64,000 nucleotides of DNA from Siphonodentalium dalli (Eukaryota > Mollusca > Scaphopoda > Gadilida > Siphonodentaliidae), in the NCBI GenBank assembly GCA_032622095.1, contig CP136066.1, positions 190,454,816-190,518,815 on the forward strand, written 5' to 3'. Below the pieces are notes generated by a model. It did not search any database. It worked only from the letters and a program-made list of their open reading frames with translations, and was not told the origin of the DNA. Shown here in pieces: positions 34,126 through 47,978 of the stretch (within the stretch, counting starts at the first letter, position 1; each line of letters starts with the position of its first letter). The translations under genes and the position numbers were made by a program.

Positions 34126-36398
34126 TGGTTTAAAACGATAGTCCCCTTCTTTGTAACGGTATATATTCCTGCAAGTCTTGATTGACAGTCAAACTCCATA
34201 CAATTGCGTCCCTTTTGCCACGTGGCTTGTTTTCGGCATCGTTGAAATGGTTCGAACCCGAATTGGCATCTTATCGGGGAAGTGGCATGTCGCCAAAGAG
34301 GAAAAGACTTCATATAAGCCATCGGGCTTGTTGTCTGGTCCTCATTTCCATACATTATCTCTTCTATTTTGCATATTAATTTTGTATCACCTGTACACGT
34401 GCATATTATGTTATGTTGGAAATAAAAATATGTTTACACTAAAAAGAAAGAAAAAATGACGTCTCAGGTCCTTTCAAATCCTCCTGGGTAAAATCCCCCC
34501 CCCCAAAACAAATAATAATAATAATAATTTAATGTGAATGGAGAATTAAATTATATTACAGTTTGCCCTCTGGAATTAATGTATATTAGCATTGTGACCG
34601 TTCCACACACGACTAACTTATCTTATATATACGTGCCATTTAAATCACAATGCTACATCGAAACAAGAATATAACATAATTGAACAAGTTTGATTAGTTG
34701 CATGGACGATCATTAATGGGTACACGTTGACAATATTTGGTGGGTATCATTTTGCCTCGGTTTGGTCTGGGTATCATTTTGCATTGGCTTGGCGGTTCGG
34801 TGAGCGGTCATATAAAAGTAGAAAATTCTAAGTACTCAATGTTAAAAACCGCCAAGCTCGAGTATATATGTGAAGAACGATAATCATTTTACATATTTTT
34901 ACATGAAAAATAGCTGGGACATGTTTTAGAAACGATAAATCTCAGGAAATTCAGCTTCATATTTTGATTTAAAATTCGAGCTTGGCGGTTCGGTGGTCGG
35001 TCATCAAATGTCCAAAATTCTTAATATAAATGATTCAAAACCGCCAAGCTCGAGTATATTTGTGACGAATGATAATCATTTTACATGATTATACATAAAA
35101 ACTAGCTGGAACTTGTTTTAGAAACGAGAAATCGACGGAAATTCAGCTTAATATTTAGATTTTTAATTCGAGCTTGGCGGTTCGGTGGTCGGTCACCTAA
35201 AAGTCGAAAATTCTCAGTATACGATGTTCAAAACCGCCAAGCTCGACTATGAGAGTGATAAATGATAATCATTAAACGTGTTTTCAGATGCAAACTATGT
35301 GTAAATGGTGTTTAAGAAGAGAAATCGGCCAAAAATCGACAAGAAATCGGCGTAATAAAGCGAGGGTTTCATTCGGTTAACACACCCCCTATTAACCAGC
35401 CATCGGTCATTAAAATGTCCAAAATTCTTAATATAAAATATTAAAAACCGCCAAGCTCGATTATATTTGTGAAGAATGATAATCATTTTACATGTTTTTA
35501 CATGAAAACTAGCTGGAACGTGTTTTAGAAACGAGAAATCGGCCGAAATTCAGCTTTATATTTTGATTTAAAATTCGAGCTTGGCGGTTCGGTGGTCGGT
35601 CATCAAAATGTTAAAAATTCTTTGTATATAATGTTCAAAACCGCCAAGCCCGATTATATTTGTGAAGAATGATAATAATTTTACACGTTTTTACATAAAA
35701 ACTAGATGGAACGTGTTTTAGAAACGAGAAATCGGCGAAAATTCAGCTTAATATTTTTATTTTTTATTCGAGCTTGGCGGTTCGGTGGTCGGTCATCTAA
35801 AAGTCAAAAATTCTTTGTATATAATGTTCAAAACCGCCAAGCCCGATTATATTTGTGAAGAATGATAATCATTTTACACGTTTTTACATAAAAACTAGAT
35901 GGAACGTGTTTTAGAAACGAGAAATCGGCGAAAATTCAGCTTAATATTTTGATTTTTTATTCGAGGTTGGCGGTTCGGTGGTCGGTCATCTAAAAGTCAA
36001 AAATTCTTTGTATATAATGTTCAAAACCGCCAAGCTCGACTATGAGAGTGATAAATGATAACCATTTAACATGTTTCGAATAAAAAACTTAGTCCAACTG
36101 ATGTTTAAAAAGAGAAATCGACCAAAAACCGACAAGAAATCTGCGTAAAAAGACGATGTTTTGATTTTGTGACCACGCCCCCTATTAACCAACCAATCGG
36201 GGACATTACTGCCACTATTGTCGATTAATTTACGAAAATGGGCCATATAAGTAATTAAATGGTGCTATTCCCGCATAATTCACCCGAAAACAGCGTTTAA
36301 AAGGCTTTTTAAAAATTTGAAAACGCCAAGCTTGTCTTTTAGTCACCTGCCTTAAAAACTGCCAAGCTTGGCGCCAAGCTTGCATTTTAGCCACTCTC

Positions 36399-36620
36399 TC
36401 ATAATGAGGCGATTCGATGTCTACTATCTTCGGACAATGACACAGATAAGCCAAGTCAGGACATTTCAGGTGTACGCTCTGTAACATGTGTTTTCCCGCG
36501 CCATAAAACGAAATAACGGATTTTACTCCATTATCTGCTTATTTCAGAATCAAGTAATCACTTTATGTACCTATTTCACATTATTGGTCGATTATGTGCG
36601 TACATGTATATGCGAGAGGA
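36399..36620. mobile_element. MITE family M, copy 6, right half
   Basis: Continuation of the element cut at 29598, with CATTTCAGGTGTACGCTCTG, CGCGCCATAAAACGA and TTATTTCAGAATCAAGTAATC. Confidence 0.8.
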
Positions 36621-37060
36621 TATGTTGTCTTGATGTAGGACACACAAACGATTGTATCCACATGGTAGGATATATTCCTGTGTCAATTATAAAGTTAAAT
36701 GAAGTGTGCAATACAGATTTGAGACTGTCACATTTCAGATATGCATATGGAATGTTGTCTGGGCAAAACGACTTCCCAGTTTTAGCATTTCGGAGAACTA
36801 GTGTCAACTCATCGATGCCAATAGGCTTATTTAATCTAGGATTAGTTTCGTGTAGAGATCTAGATAATTATCTTTTATAAGCATTGCTTTTCCTTTAAAT
36901 TCCCCTCTTGAAACTCATCAACATTATTCATTGAATGATTAGTATTCTATAATTTGTCAAAATCCTGTCCCCGAACACCAAGTACAGTCCTGATAATTGG
37001 AAACCGATGTATCATTATCCACATATACTTTGTTGGGGATCGAAGATGTACGGTTCGGGC

Positions 37061-38420
37061 CTAATCTGTTGAGTCCCAGCAACCTTTGGGATTACTGCAG
37101 TCCATTTCAACCTTTGTCATAAAACATTTCGTAAATAAAACGGAGTTCACAGGATAATTGTAATATTTTATGGTGCAATCTCCTTGATTGGTAATATTGT
37201 TGACGAGAGGCATTGCAGGAGATGACTGTCCATTCACGGTTTTAACGAATTTCGAAGTTTCCGACACTTCAACAATCGATTTCTGACTCGCACACTCAGT
37301 GTCACGTGTATCAACAATTCTCTTGTTGGAACGGAATTCGAATTGTCAATGGGATTAGAGGTTGATGTTCGCTTCGGTGCTATGCAAATAATATCCGACA
37401 TTTTCCGTTGCATTTCCACTGAATAATTAATGACACTGGAAATTTTTCTGTGTCCCGAAAGCTGTGCTATTGTGCTCGGAGTAATGTCATTATGAAGGAG
37501 TCGAGTACAGGTTGTTTTCCGGACGCAGTTATTGGTCTTTCTACCAGGAAGTTTACCTTTCTCTGCCATGTTCTTCTTGATTTTGGATAAGGCGTGTTCA
37601 CCCATAGGTTGAGCCTTATACCAGATAGGTGAATCTGGTTTCCGATTATGATTCACTTGAATGTACAAAGGTGAATCAGACTGCATAGTGTTCAATGGAC
37701 GTTTTGGTGCAATAACCTTGTAGGCTGCAACTGGACATTCTGTAGCTGGAACTCCAGGGATTGCAAATGCTTTCGGAATGAATGCTCTATGGTGAGTATT
37801 GGAACTGTCTCCTGTTCGGGTTTTTGTCGACATTTCGTTATGTTTTAAATATTCAATTCCATTTGCGTCCTTTTCAAGCACAATGTCACTCCATCTTAAA
37901 CTATGTTGTTTCTTCCCAGCGCGCATGCCGAAAACTTTCACTTTGTTATACCACATTAGATTCAGCAATCCGTATGGGCAGTCAACGCTTAAAACACCTC
38001 TATCCCCGAGAAGAACTTCCTCATTTTCTGTTATTGGTTCAGCTGCATTTGGCCGATTACCTTTGCCAGCTTCTTTTAACTGCTTCCGCTTAGTTGCCAA
38101 TACTGTCCTAGAACTTTAGAATTATCGGTCCATGCATATTAGATATGGATACTTCTTCTCCCTCAAATATCTATCGATACCGCGGTGGTAGGATGTCAAT
38201 GAGTCCGGCTCATAATCAGATCCATCTGCTTTCCTGACAGACAGTATGAAGAACCCTATATAATTGTGAATTGGATCAATCGTCGTCTCAATAGCCAGAA
38301 ATTCATTCCTCTAGGACAGAAATCTTGTAAATGCCCTTATTACAAATTGGGTTTTCTTCACCGTGTTTTCATTCTGCATACTGATACTAATATCAGGTAA
38401 TGGCGACCTAGACAACACGG
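37061..38420 (-). pseudogene. Crypton/KIAA1958-like tyrosine recombinase, C-terminal part (broken)
   Basis: Reading leftward from about 38420, the frame gives NENTVKKTQFVIRAFTRFL, a stop, FILSVRKADGSDYEPDSLTS, RGIDRYLREKKYPY, two stops near 38120, then 288 open codons (38100-37234). These hold PYGLLNLMWYNKVKVFGMRAG, TKTRTGDS and RKTTCTRLLHNDITPSTIAQ, with LSGHRKISSVINYS. This is the DUF3504/KIAA1958-type domain, derived from Crypton tyrosine recombinases that cut and join DNA. The conserved arginine in FGMRAG, the GHR and the NYS tyrosine are visible, but the usual TNHS..R reads TNNCVR, so one histidine is lost. A frameshift near 37260 shifts the tail into another frame (CTIKYYNYPV). The N-terminal part appears to be at 48338-48742, separated by a LINE. 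Confidence 0.85.
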
Positions 38421-38628
38421 GTTTTTTTCGGCGGGAAATAATTTTTATGTTAACTCCATAATAACTGGCCGATCTGCTTCAAATACACACCGAATGAGCT
38501 GTTACCAACATCATGTATATAAGTATTGACATTCCATGCCAACAAATTATTCGTCATTCATAAAATAACACTCTGAAAAACGCGTTCCCTAACTTCGAGG
38601 TATTGTTTATGACCTAACTGTAAACACA

Positions 38629-39499
38629 ATGCCAGATAAACGACCACCAGCGAGTTCCACATCGAGTGCCGGTGGCGATGACAGCAACGTTAAAGATAAA
38701 GTGAAAGATAAAAGCAAATCTGCACCACCAAAGAAATTCAAACACTTCTATAGGCAAAGTGCTTGCTGAAATAAATGCCAAATTGGACAATTTGGTCACA
38801 AAATCTGACATCGAGAAGAGAATTGAGCCCCTTGTTAAAACAGACATTTTAAACAGGATCATAACAAACCTGAGGGGAGAGTTCGATAAAAAACTAGAGG
38901 AAGTGAAGGATGTCTGTGACAGCAAGGTCTTCGACACAGAAACCAGGATGGACCAAATGGATAGCAAGATGTCTCAACTAACAAGCGAGGTCCAGGACAG
39001 GAAGAATGAAATCAGACAACAAAAAGATGAAATGAAAGAGTTGCAAGAAAAAAACAACAGACTGGAGCAGCAAACAAGAAAAGACAGTATTCGTGTTTTT
39101 GGAGTGAGCGACGACAGTGCCTCTGAAACAATTGACCAGTGCGAGAAAAAACTTGTAAAGATTATGCAGGACAGACTCCATCTTCCAATCGAACAGCGCG
39201 ACATCAGCATTGCGCACAAAATTGGTAAATTTTCTGTAAGTCAAAAGTACCCAAGAAGTGTTATATGCCAATTCATTTCTAGGCGAGCGAAAAATGATGT
39301 CATCCGAGAAAGAAAATTGTTGAAGGGACAGGGAATTGTGATTAAGGAAGACCTAACAGACATAAACAGTTCCCTCCTAAAAAATGCAAAGGAATCCTCA
39401 ACTGTGGAAGATTCCTGGTCTGTCGGTGGGGAAATTTATGTGAAATATACCGACAAATCAAAAAGCATCAAACAAATCTCGAAATTAAGTGACATATAA
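38629..39499 (+). pseudogene. LINE ORF1 protein (frameshifted)
   Basis: ATG at 38629 opens a Lys/Ser/Pro-rich basic start (MPDKRPPASS, then KDKVKDKSK). A one-base shift near 38745 moves it to the frame that runs to 39499. That 246-codon part has a heptad-rich coiled coil (QLTSEVQDRKNEIRQQKDEM). It is followed by an RRM-like region beginning SIRVFGVSDD and a C-terminal region with IAHKIGKF and VICQFISR. This order (basic tail, coiled coil, RRM, C-terminal domain) matches the L1-type ORF1 RNA-binding chaperone, which trimerises and coats LINE RNA. The single frameshift is the only obvious lesion. Confidence 0.8.
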
Positions 39500-39672
39500 A
39501 TTTCTACATTTCAATATTTGCATTATTGCACATATATTCAGTCCAACTATATTCTATACTGTCAGTCTAGGCTACTATTTAATACTACATTCAGTATAGA
39601 AGTCTCAAAGTAAACACGATATGATATTTCAATGTGCCTGTTTGACATATTCCTTTAATTATAACGCTGACC

Positions 39673-39697
39673 AAAACAAAACAAAACAAAACAAAAC
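39673..39697 (+). repeat. (AAAAC)n microsatellite
   Basis: Five tandem AAAAC units about 170 bp after LINE ORF1. Confidence 0.95.
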
Positions 39698-39879
39698 ATG
39701 GTTTCATGTCTCAAACAGTTAAACTCAACATATGAGATTACATGTAAATCGTCCATCTCTGTTCAAAAGAGTTAAACCCATGTTATTATAACACATCATG
39801 AAACTAACCTGGCATAACCATTTATATACATGTACAATATGTCACTTAATTTCTGATATTTGTTCAATGTTTGTGACAC

Positions 39880-42800
39880 CTGTACTTTAAATGTCATATG
39901 CCAAAACATAACTATGTACTATGTCCATCTCTATGATATGATCGATCAGTCCACCTATGTCCCTTTAACACTTTCCATACGCTATAAATGCATGTGCTGT
40001 ATGTCGCGCCACTCAAATAACTTAGTTTACCATTGAATATTTTAACTATGTAAAATTGTCTATGATTATGACATGCCCCTTAAATTTGTTATCCAGTACA
40101 AAAGTTTCTAATTGTCTCCGAACTTTTGCAAAATATATAGCATGTCCATAAATTATTCTAGCTTTTTCAAGTTATAGATGGGATGTGCCACTTTAACCCG
40201 GATGTACAAATAAATATTCGCATTCAAACAGAATCAAACAGAAAAATGTCTCATGAATGGCATGTACCATTTCAATCCTTGTTGTACATGCATTAATGAA
40301 TCAACACATACACATACGTATATATAAATCCTATGATGGGTGACCAAATGAGAAAAATGTCTCATGAATGGTAAATGCCACTTATATCCTGCTTGCACTA
40401 ATTCATCGATATACTGTATACGTGTTCACAAATCACATGATGGATCAACAAAGCATTGTACTATTTGAATAATATCTGCATTGTTATCGAAAAATGACCC
40501 ATGAATTACATTATCACTTTAACTTTGAATGTACGATTGAATAAGAATAAACACATACATGTACTGGTACATGCACACATATAAATCCCACATGGGTCAC
40601 CAAATTTTTATACTACTAGAAGCCTAGAATCATACACAGTGCATTGCCTAAATTGTCTTCCACTATTATCCGAATGTTACGTTTATTATAGAAAAAAGCC
40701 TAATGAATGGTAATAGCTGCTTTAATCCTACATTGACCTACAAGTTGTAAAATTGAATTGACATATACATTACATATCAATTCCATGATGGATGAACAAA
40801 TGTTTGTATTATTGACTCAAGATTACAAAGCACATCATGCCAGACATTTTAAAAATCTGCGCTGAAATACAAAAATATTTCATGAATGGCACACGTCGCT
40901 TTAAACCTGGATTCATAAATTAATCAACACATACGTATTATTGGATTCCTACCAAGCGAATCATGCCAGACATTGCTTAAGACAGCGCGCTATTATATAA
41001 AATTATCTCCTGAATGTCATGTGCCACTTTAACCCTGGCTATAAGAATGAATGATAAAAGCATATTGTATATAAATAATACTCGATCAAATATAGCATCA
41101 TGCCAGACATTTTAAGAATTTGCGCTGAAATACAAAAATTTTCATGAATGACATGCGTCGCTTTAATTTTGGATGGATAAATTAATCAACAAATTTGTAT
41201 TATTGGAATCCTACAAAGTGAATCATGCCAGACATTGCTTAAGACAGCGCGCTATTATAATAATTCTCTCCTGAATGTCATGTACCACTTTAACCCTGGC
41301 TATAAGAATGAATGATAAAAGCAGATTGTATATAAATAATACTCGATCAAATATAGCATCATGCCAGACATTTTAAGAATTTGCGCTGAAATAAAAAAAT
41401 GTTCACGAATGACATGCGTCGATTTAATTTTGGATGGACAAATTAATCAACAAATTTGTATTATTGGAATCCTACAAAGCGAATCATGCCAGACGTTTCT
41501 TAAGACAGTGCGCGATTGCTTAAAATTGTCTCATTGATTTCATTTGCCGCTTTAACCCTGGCCGGAAGAACGAATGATGATCACCATTCCTGATGCTTAA
41601 GATTTATTTTTTTTTGTTTGTTTTTTTTTTTGTTTGTGTGCATTAAAATAGGAAAAACAGTTTCATGAAAAGAAGGCGTCGCTTTAATCATGGATGCACG
41701 AATGAATTAACAGTTATGTATTATCCGAATCATACAAAGTGCATCATGCCAGATGGTTTTTTTTTAAACGCCACGTGTTTGTATTACAAAAAATTGTCTC
41801 ATGGATATCATATTCGAATCTTGCAAAGCGCAACATGCCAGATGTTTCTTAAGAAGGCGCGTTATTATTATATTGTATAAAATTGTCACATGGATGTCAT
41901 GTTCCACTTTAATTCTGGATGCTTAAATGAATCAATACATTTAATATTGGAATTTTACAAAGAGCATCATGCCAGATGTTTCACAATAAAGTGTGTTACT
42001 ATATCATATAACATTGTCTCATGGATGTCATATACCGCTTTAACCCTGGCACGCATCGCTCTAATTCAAAACATATGTTTTAATTATTGAAATCTCACAA
42101 AGCGAACCACGCCACACATTTCTTAAGATGGTGTGTTGTAATATAAAATTGTCAACTGAATGTCATGTGCTGCTTTACACCTGGCTGTAAGAACGAATGA
42201 TGAAAAAGATGCCTGTATTCAATACTGGAATCACACACAGAGCATAATTTCAGATATTTCATATTTCTCGTTAAAATAGAAAAAACGTTTTATGGATGCC
42301 ATGTGTCTTGTGTTTGTTTTTTTACTTCTTTAATATGAATTTATTCAGATTACTTTTGAAATTTTGAAAACAGACAATTCCTTGTCTAAAATAATTAGAT
42401 CCAGAATACTTAAAACTTATGCACGACTATGGGAAGCTTTATTATACATATGTGTTCCTTGATTACACATGCACGAGATATCTAGAATTTTCTATATTGG
42501 CGTACCAACGTACACTAACGAATCACGATGAATGGTATACACTGCCTTATCACCCTAAATCTACATGTATGCACAAATGAATCTACAAATACATGTATAC
42601 AAATCCCATGATGGGTCACCAAATCTTTCATATTACTCAAATAGTACACAACACACCCTGTATACCAGACTTAGTCTGGATGGTGCTTTACTATAGAAAA
42701 ATGTCTCATAATATTAGATGTGCCGTTTAACTTAGAATGTACGGATGAATTGATACTGATACATGTACCAAATTTGTATACTTAATGACCAGTGTTTAGA

Positions 42801-43800
42801 TATAATGTCGCATGACTTGTGTTAATCCTAGAACATGTCTCATGAATTGTGTTAATCTAGAACATGTATGTAACAATTACTTGACAGGAACAATTGTACA
42901 TATAATATATACCCTATGATGTGTCACCAAAAAAAAAAAATATATATATATTATTTATTTTTTTTACTTATAATGAGATGTGTCACTTTAACTATTAATA
43001 CAGGAATCAATTGGCATATACATGTATGTCACTGGTGCTTATATAATAGATGAAATGTCTCATGAATTGTCAAAAAAGTCAAAATGGCATATGCCGCCTT
43101 TAATACTAGAACTAGACCATGTATACACAAATGTACATGTATACAGATCGAATGATGTTTCACCAAATGTTTTTATTTACAGACTCGTTGTTAGGATGGT
43201 GCTTTATTTATGAAAATGTCTTATAACTGACATGTGCCGATTTAACCCTGGATGTATGATTTAACTTTGGATGTATGAATAAATTAACATATGCATACTT
43301 GTATACACATTCCATGACGGGTCACCAATGTTTTTTAGTACTACCGGAACTGAACACATTGCCTAGATTATAGAAAACTGTTGCACGAAGGGTATAATTA
43401 TGCCACCTTAATTACCCTTAAATATGTGAATTGATCAACACATACATGCACACAATTACAAATCCTATGATGGGTCAGCAAATTTATGCATCACTTTACT
43501 GGAATAACATTCAACCCACCATGCCAAACTTATTTTTTATAATGCTGCTCATGGACACAATTTTCATAAATGGCATGCTCATCTTTAACCCTAAATGTAC
43601 AAAAGGATCATCATATATACATGTTTACATACATGCAGGCGTACAACACATGTACATGTATTTGCATACACCATTGTATTTACTGGAATCATGATACCAG
43701 TAAGTATACTTATCTTATGTTGTATTTTTGTATACACTATAGATGATTTTGATTTTGATATGACAAAATGTCAAAGCAGAAGATATGCATTCATGTACAC
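39880..43800 (+). repeat. ~4-kb array of diverged tandem units inside the LINE
   Basis: Roughly twenty degenerate units carry, in order, a (T/C)ATGAATG.CATG.GCC phrase, a CTTTAACCCTGGATGTA phrase, AATCAACA, then CCTACAAAGCGAATCATGCCAGAC. Between about 40830 and 41500 a higher-order period of 262 bp is clear. ATGCCAGACATTTT recurs at 40837, 41100 and 41361, and the ATGCCAGAC-TTAAGACAG variant at 40963, 41225 and 41486. Outer units are more diverged. The short open frames here are not genes. Confidence 0.85.
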
Positions 43801-44852
43801 AGGTGTGTAAACATACACAATTCCTGACATGTTATACAGGTATATTTAGTAATTATTAATACTTACACTCACATAATGGTAGCCTACATATTCACTGCAT
43901 TTGATCCTAAAGAGACATGACCAAATCCGTGTACCACCTTCGGGAATGATGTTTGCCAGCCTACATAATACTGAGTCAATGGGTTAATCGCCTGCACTAG
44001 AGGCATTATTGTAACCACCACGTGTTTTAGTCGAATCCATTCAAATAGAATCGAAAACACCATAAAACTGTTTGTGCAACAATTGCCTGACATTTACACA
44101 AACCGTTTGAACTCCGAATAACTTTTATAAGAAATAAGAATAGCTCAAATATGATGTTTTCAAGTTTCTTGCACACGAGACGACTCCGATATTTCACGAA
44201 TCCGATGTGATCAAACTGACCTTGACATTTATTATTATTGAATTAGGTCATGTTGTGACAGTACAGTCAGGTCCGAAACATTCCGAGCACAATTAAGTCA
44301 ACTCTATTAAGACGAATTAATTCATGAATTTAGATTTCTTTTGAAAACAAATTATCCTTTGTCAAATATAATCAGAAGTCGGTGTACCATACATGTACAT
44401 ACATTCATTTATAATCTTCATGTTTGATTAATATAGGTTCTTGTTCATGTATTTTCAACATATTGGCCCACACTCGTACATTTAGCCATATAGGTCTATA
44501 TACCTATATGTATATAATGGAGTTATCTATTTCTACTATGACGTAAGTCCTCGTTGCGGGTCAATTAGATAGCCTACACGTCAAGTCACAGATATGCACT
44601 TTTTTGGCAATACTTTCATGAGAAAATAACAAGCGGAATTTGAAATGTTAATTGACCGTCGATTGATTCGTACACGAGGACTTACCAGAAACATATACCC
44701 GCCGAATACAACGCATCATTAAAATAATATGTACTTCATATTACGGTTAGCTCTAGTAACAATGCACGGACTATACATATTGATGCTTGCATCTTTAATT
44801 CATTCTGAAGTGGAGGGCATACATTTCATTCATTCCATTATAGGTCGTACTC

Positions 44853-47800
44853 ATGGCTACACATAACGTAAATTTGAGTGAGGTTCGGGATTCTGATGAA
44901 TATAACTTTACAATGAAATGGAACGAAGCGGAACAGGAAAATGACGATTATTTAAATTCCGCTATTAATACCTGCAATGAATGTGGATACATTTCACCAT
45001 CACACACTATAGACCAATCAAATAAAAAACAATTTTTTTCAATAGTCAGCCTCAACGTTCGAAGCATCAATGCAAATTTCGATTCTTTGTGTAATCTCCT
45101 ATGCGACTTAAAGTCGAATAATAGTTCATTCGACGTTATTGCTTTAACTGAAACATTTAAAATACGACAAGCATCGCACTTCCAAATACCGGGATATCAC
45201 CCTATGGAATTCAAGTGTAGGGCTGATGACGATGATGGTAGAGTTGTTGTATGCCTTTACATAAAAGATTCCATTCACTATAAACATCGACCCGACGTTA
45301 GTGAATTTATTCCACACGTAATAGAAACAATATTCCTGGAAATTAACCCAGGAAAAAATGACTCTCGGATAATCGGCTGCGTTTACAGACCAAATACCGC
45401 ACCAAAGGCCAACATTGATCAATTTTTGAAAAAAATCGACGATATTCTAGAAAAAATTAATAACCACAAATCATATATATCAGAAGACTTTAATATTGAC
45501 CTACTCAATTTCAACTCGCATACAAAAACGAACGATTTCATAAATAACATTTTCACAAGAGGATTCGTGCCAAGGATAACTAAACCTACTCGAATGACTG
45601 ATCATTCAGCAACTCTCATCGATAATATATATACCAATAACCTACAAGGCGAGTGTAAATCTGGCATAATCACATATGATGTTTCCGATCATTTCGGCAT
45701 ATTTTATTCAGAATCTAACCAAAAGAGACAAAACAGCACCAATAATAACGAAGCTATCACTAATCAAAGAAGTTTTAGTCCTGATAACATAATTAGATTT
45801 AAAAATGTATTAAAATCTTGTACCTTTGACTCCGTCACATCTTGTAGAAGTGTCGACCAAGCATATGAAATCTTCTTAGATATCTATATGAATGCATATG
45901 AACTAGCTTTCCCCATCAAAAGTCGACATATACCCAAAAAAATCATAAAACGCAATCCTTCGATGACAGCTGGATTTATTAAGTCAAGTATTGTTAAGAA
46001 CCAGCTATATTTAGACAAATTGAATAAACCCACGGAAACGAACGTAAATAAATATTTGAGCTATCGTACCTTATATAATAAACTAATCAGAAGGAGTAAA
46101 AATATATACTATACAAATATTCTAGAAGTAAATAAAAATAACTTAAAGAAAACATGGGAAATACTTAAGGGTGCATTGAAGATAAATGGAAACACAAATA
46201 ATAACCCCAAGACCTTTACCGAAAACGGAATAGAACTTGAAAATTCCAAACTCATATCGGAAAAGTTCAATGACTTTTTCTCAAAAATTGGGCAGGAAAC
46301 TAGGCAACTCAATGAACATGAAAATGACTCTCATTTTACAGATTTTCTCCATAACCGCAAACCAGACGACATCAATTTCAAAATAATTCCGACCTCTATA
46401 CAGGAGATCATCCTCACATGTTTCTCTATGACTGGGAAAGTATCAAGGGATTTCAATGGTATATCAGCTAAACTTATCAAGGAAACAATTGAGGAGATAG
46501 CCCCAGCATTATTGCATATTTTTAACTTGTCCTTAGAGCATGGAATAGACCCTAACAAAATGAAAATTTCTAAAGTAGTCCCGATCCCAAAAAATAATAT
46601 CACTCATGAAATTTCCAACTACAGACCTATCAGCATTCTTCCAGCTATCTCTAAACTTCTCGAAACAATAATGCATAAACGATTATTAGACTTCTTAAAT
46701 GAATAAAACATACTCTATAAACACTAATACGGCTTCCGTCCTAATCATTCAACCTTCCATCCTGTATTACACCTCCTCGATCAAGTTGTCTCAAATAATG
46801 ACAAAATTACAAGAGATTCCACTTTAGCTCTATTTCTCGACCTCTCAAAAGCATTTGACACGATAAATAACGATATTTTACTCCATAAACTAGATCACTA
46901 TGGTATACGAGGCACAGCATACTCATGGTTTCAGAGCTATCTGCAAATATGTTGAACTCAATGGTATTAAATCTAAATTAACGGATGTGACGTGTGGAGT
47001 TCCTCAGGGATAAATTCGGGGACCGATAATTTTCTTAATTTACGTTAACGATATGTCAAATTCGACAACCATGGATATCTTATCATACGCGGACGATACG
47101 ACTCTAGTAACTGGTGGAAAAATGGCATCCTTGTAGAAATTTATGTGAATAATGAGTTACGCAACATATTTGCTTGGTGCTGTAGCAATAAGTTAGTGAT
47201 CAATACTAAAAAAAGCAACTATATGCTAATACACCCAGAGAACAATGATGACAAATGGAACTTTATAAAGGTTTACTTAAATAATACGGAACTAAACAAG
47301 ATAGGAAATCTTGAGCACGAATACTCCACAAAATTCTTAGGAATCCATATAGATGAAAACCTGACTTTCAAAAAACATGTGTCCTCTGTTTGTTCTAAAA
47401 TGGTGAATGCCATATACCATATCAATAAAGTTAAACACTTCTTTCCTGGTAGCCCACTTAAAACATTGTATTATGCTCTAATACAAAGCCATCTCGTCTA
47501 CGGTATTCAAATATGGGGACACGTCCCTGCGGTCAAAACATTTTTCATGTTTCAAAAACGCGCGATGCGAGTTTTATGTAATAAGACATATAGAAGCCAC
47601 ACAGAACCTCTCTTTAAAAAAGAAAATATACTCAAAATCTACGACATCCACAAAGTACAAGCGGCTGTTTTCATGCATGATTGGTATCATATGCGCTTAA
47701 TAGAATCATTCACCGACATGTTTACCAAACGCAAAACCGGACCAGAAACCCGGCAAAAGCACCCACTATTTTTTTTTAAACCAAGAACATCTTGGTCCCA

Positions 47801-47978
47801 ACAACTACCATTCCATTCTTTTCCAACTATATGGAACAACTTAGATAACGAATTTACATCATACCAATCCAGACACACATTCAAACGGCGTCTACATGCC
47901 GATGGCATTAAAAAATATGCTGCAACAGTTAAATGCAACAATCAAAGATGTCCCGACTGTGTGGTAGCTCGTCAATAA
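44853..47978 (+). pseudogene. LINE ORF2, endonuclease and reverse transcriptase (broken)
   Basis: The first 617 codons are open. They encode an APE-type endonuclease with SLNVRSINANF, DVIALTETF, GCVYRPNT, EDFNIDLL (usually GDFN) and SDHFGIF, which nicks target DNA. The reverse transcriptase begins around SNYRPISILPAISKLLET. Stops at 46704 and shortly after interrupt it. LALFLDLSKAFDTI follows in frame. A frameshift near 46945 moves CGVPQG, a further stop and SYADD (TACGCGGACGAT at 47086-47097) to another frame. From 47145 the original frame resumes for 277 codons with the thumb region (WCCSNKLVINTKKSN, KFLGIHIDENLTFKKH), ending near a CxxC (CPDC). The motif style is CR1/L2/Jockey-like. Not functional. 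Confidence 0.92.

Larger units (their letters stand above)
29599..36398. mobile_element. foldback element 1, 6.8 kb, 9-bp target duplication
   Basis: The ends GAGAGTGGCTAAAATGC and GCATTTTAGCCACTCTC are inverted and flanked by the 9-bp duplication TCATAATGA (29590-29598 and 36399-36407). The outer arms, 29599-30586 and about 35400-36398, are built of repeated units carrying CGAGCTTGGCGGTTCGGTGG. Inner arms lie at 32554-33400 and 34355-35230. Over 29751-29957 and its mirror the arms differ by a single base by eye. Nine-base duplications and very long inverted ends are typical of Mutator-like (MULE) elements. Element class is inference. Confidence 0.9.

Noticed and set aside
33607-34459. Frames at 34110-34355 (-) and 34178-34459 (+) as genes
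   Set aside because: They overlap on opposite strands with no recognised motif and lie in the foldback core and arm.
29751-36246. Identical 68-residue open frames at 29751-29957 (+) and 36040-36246 (-)
   Set aside because: They are mirror positions in the two arms of foldback 1. Identity reflects arm similarity, and a variant unit at 35295-35486 shows the same phrase without a conserved start. No domain recognised.
41665-43810. Short frames inside the LINE spacer as ORFs between ORF1 and ORF2
   Set aside because: They are translations of the tandem units and repeat the same phrases.
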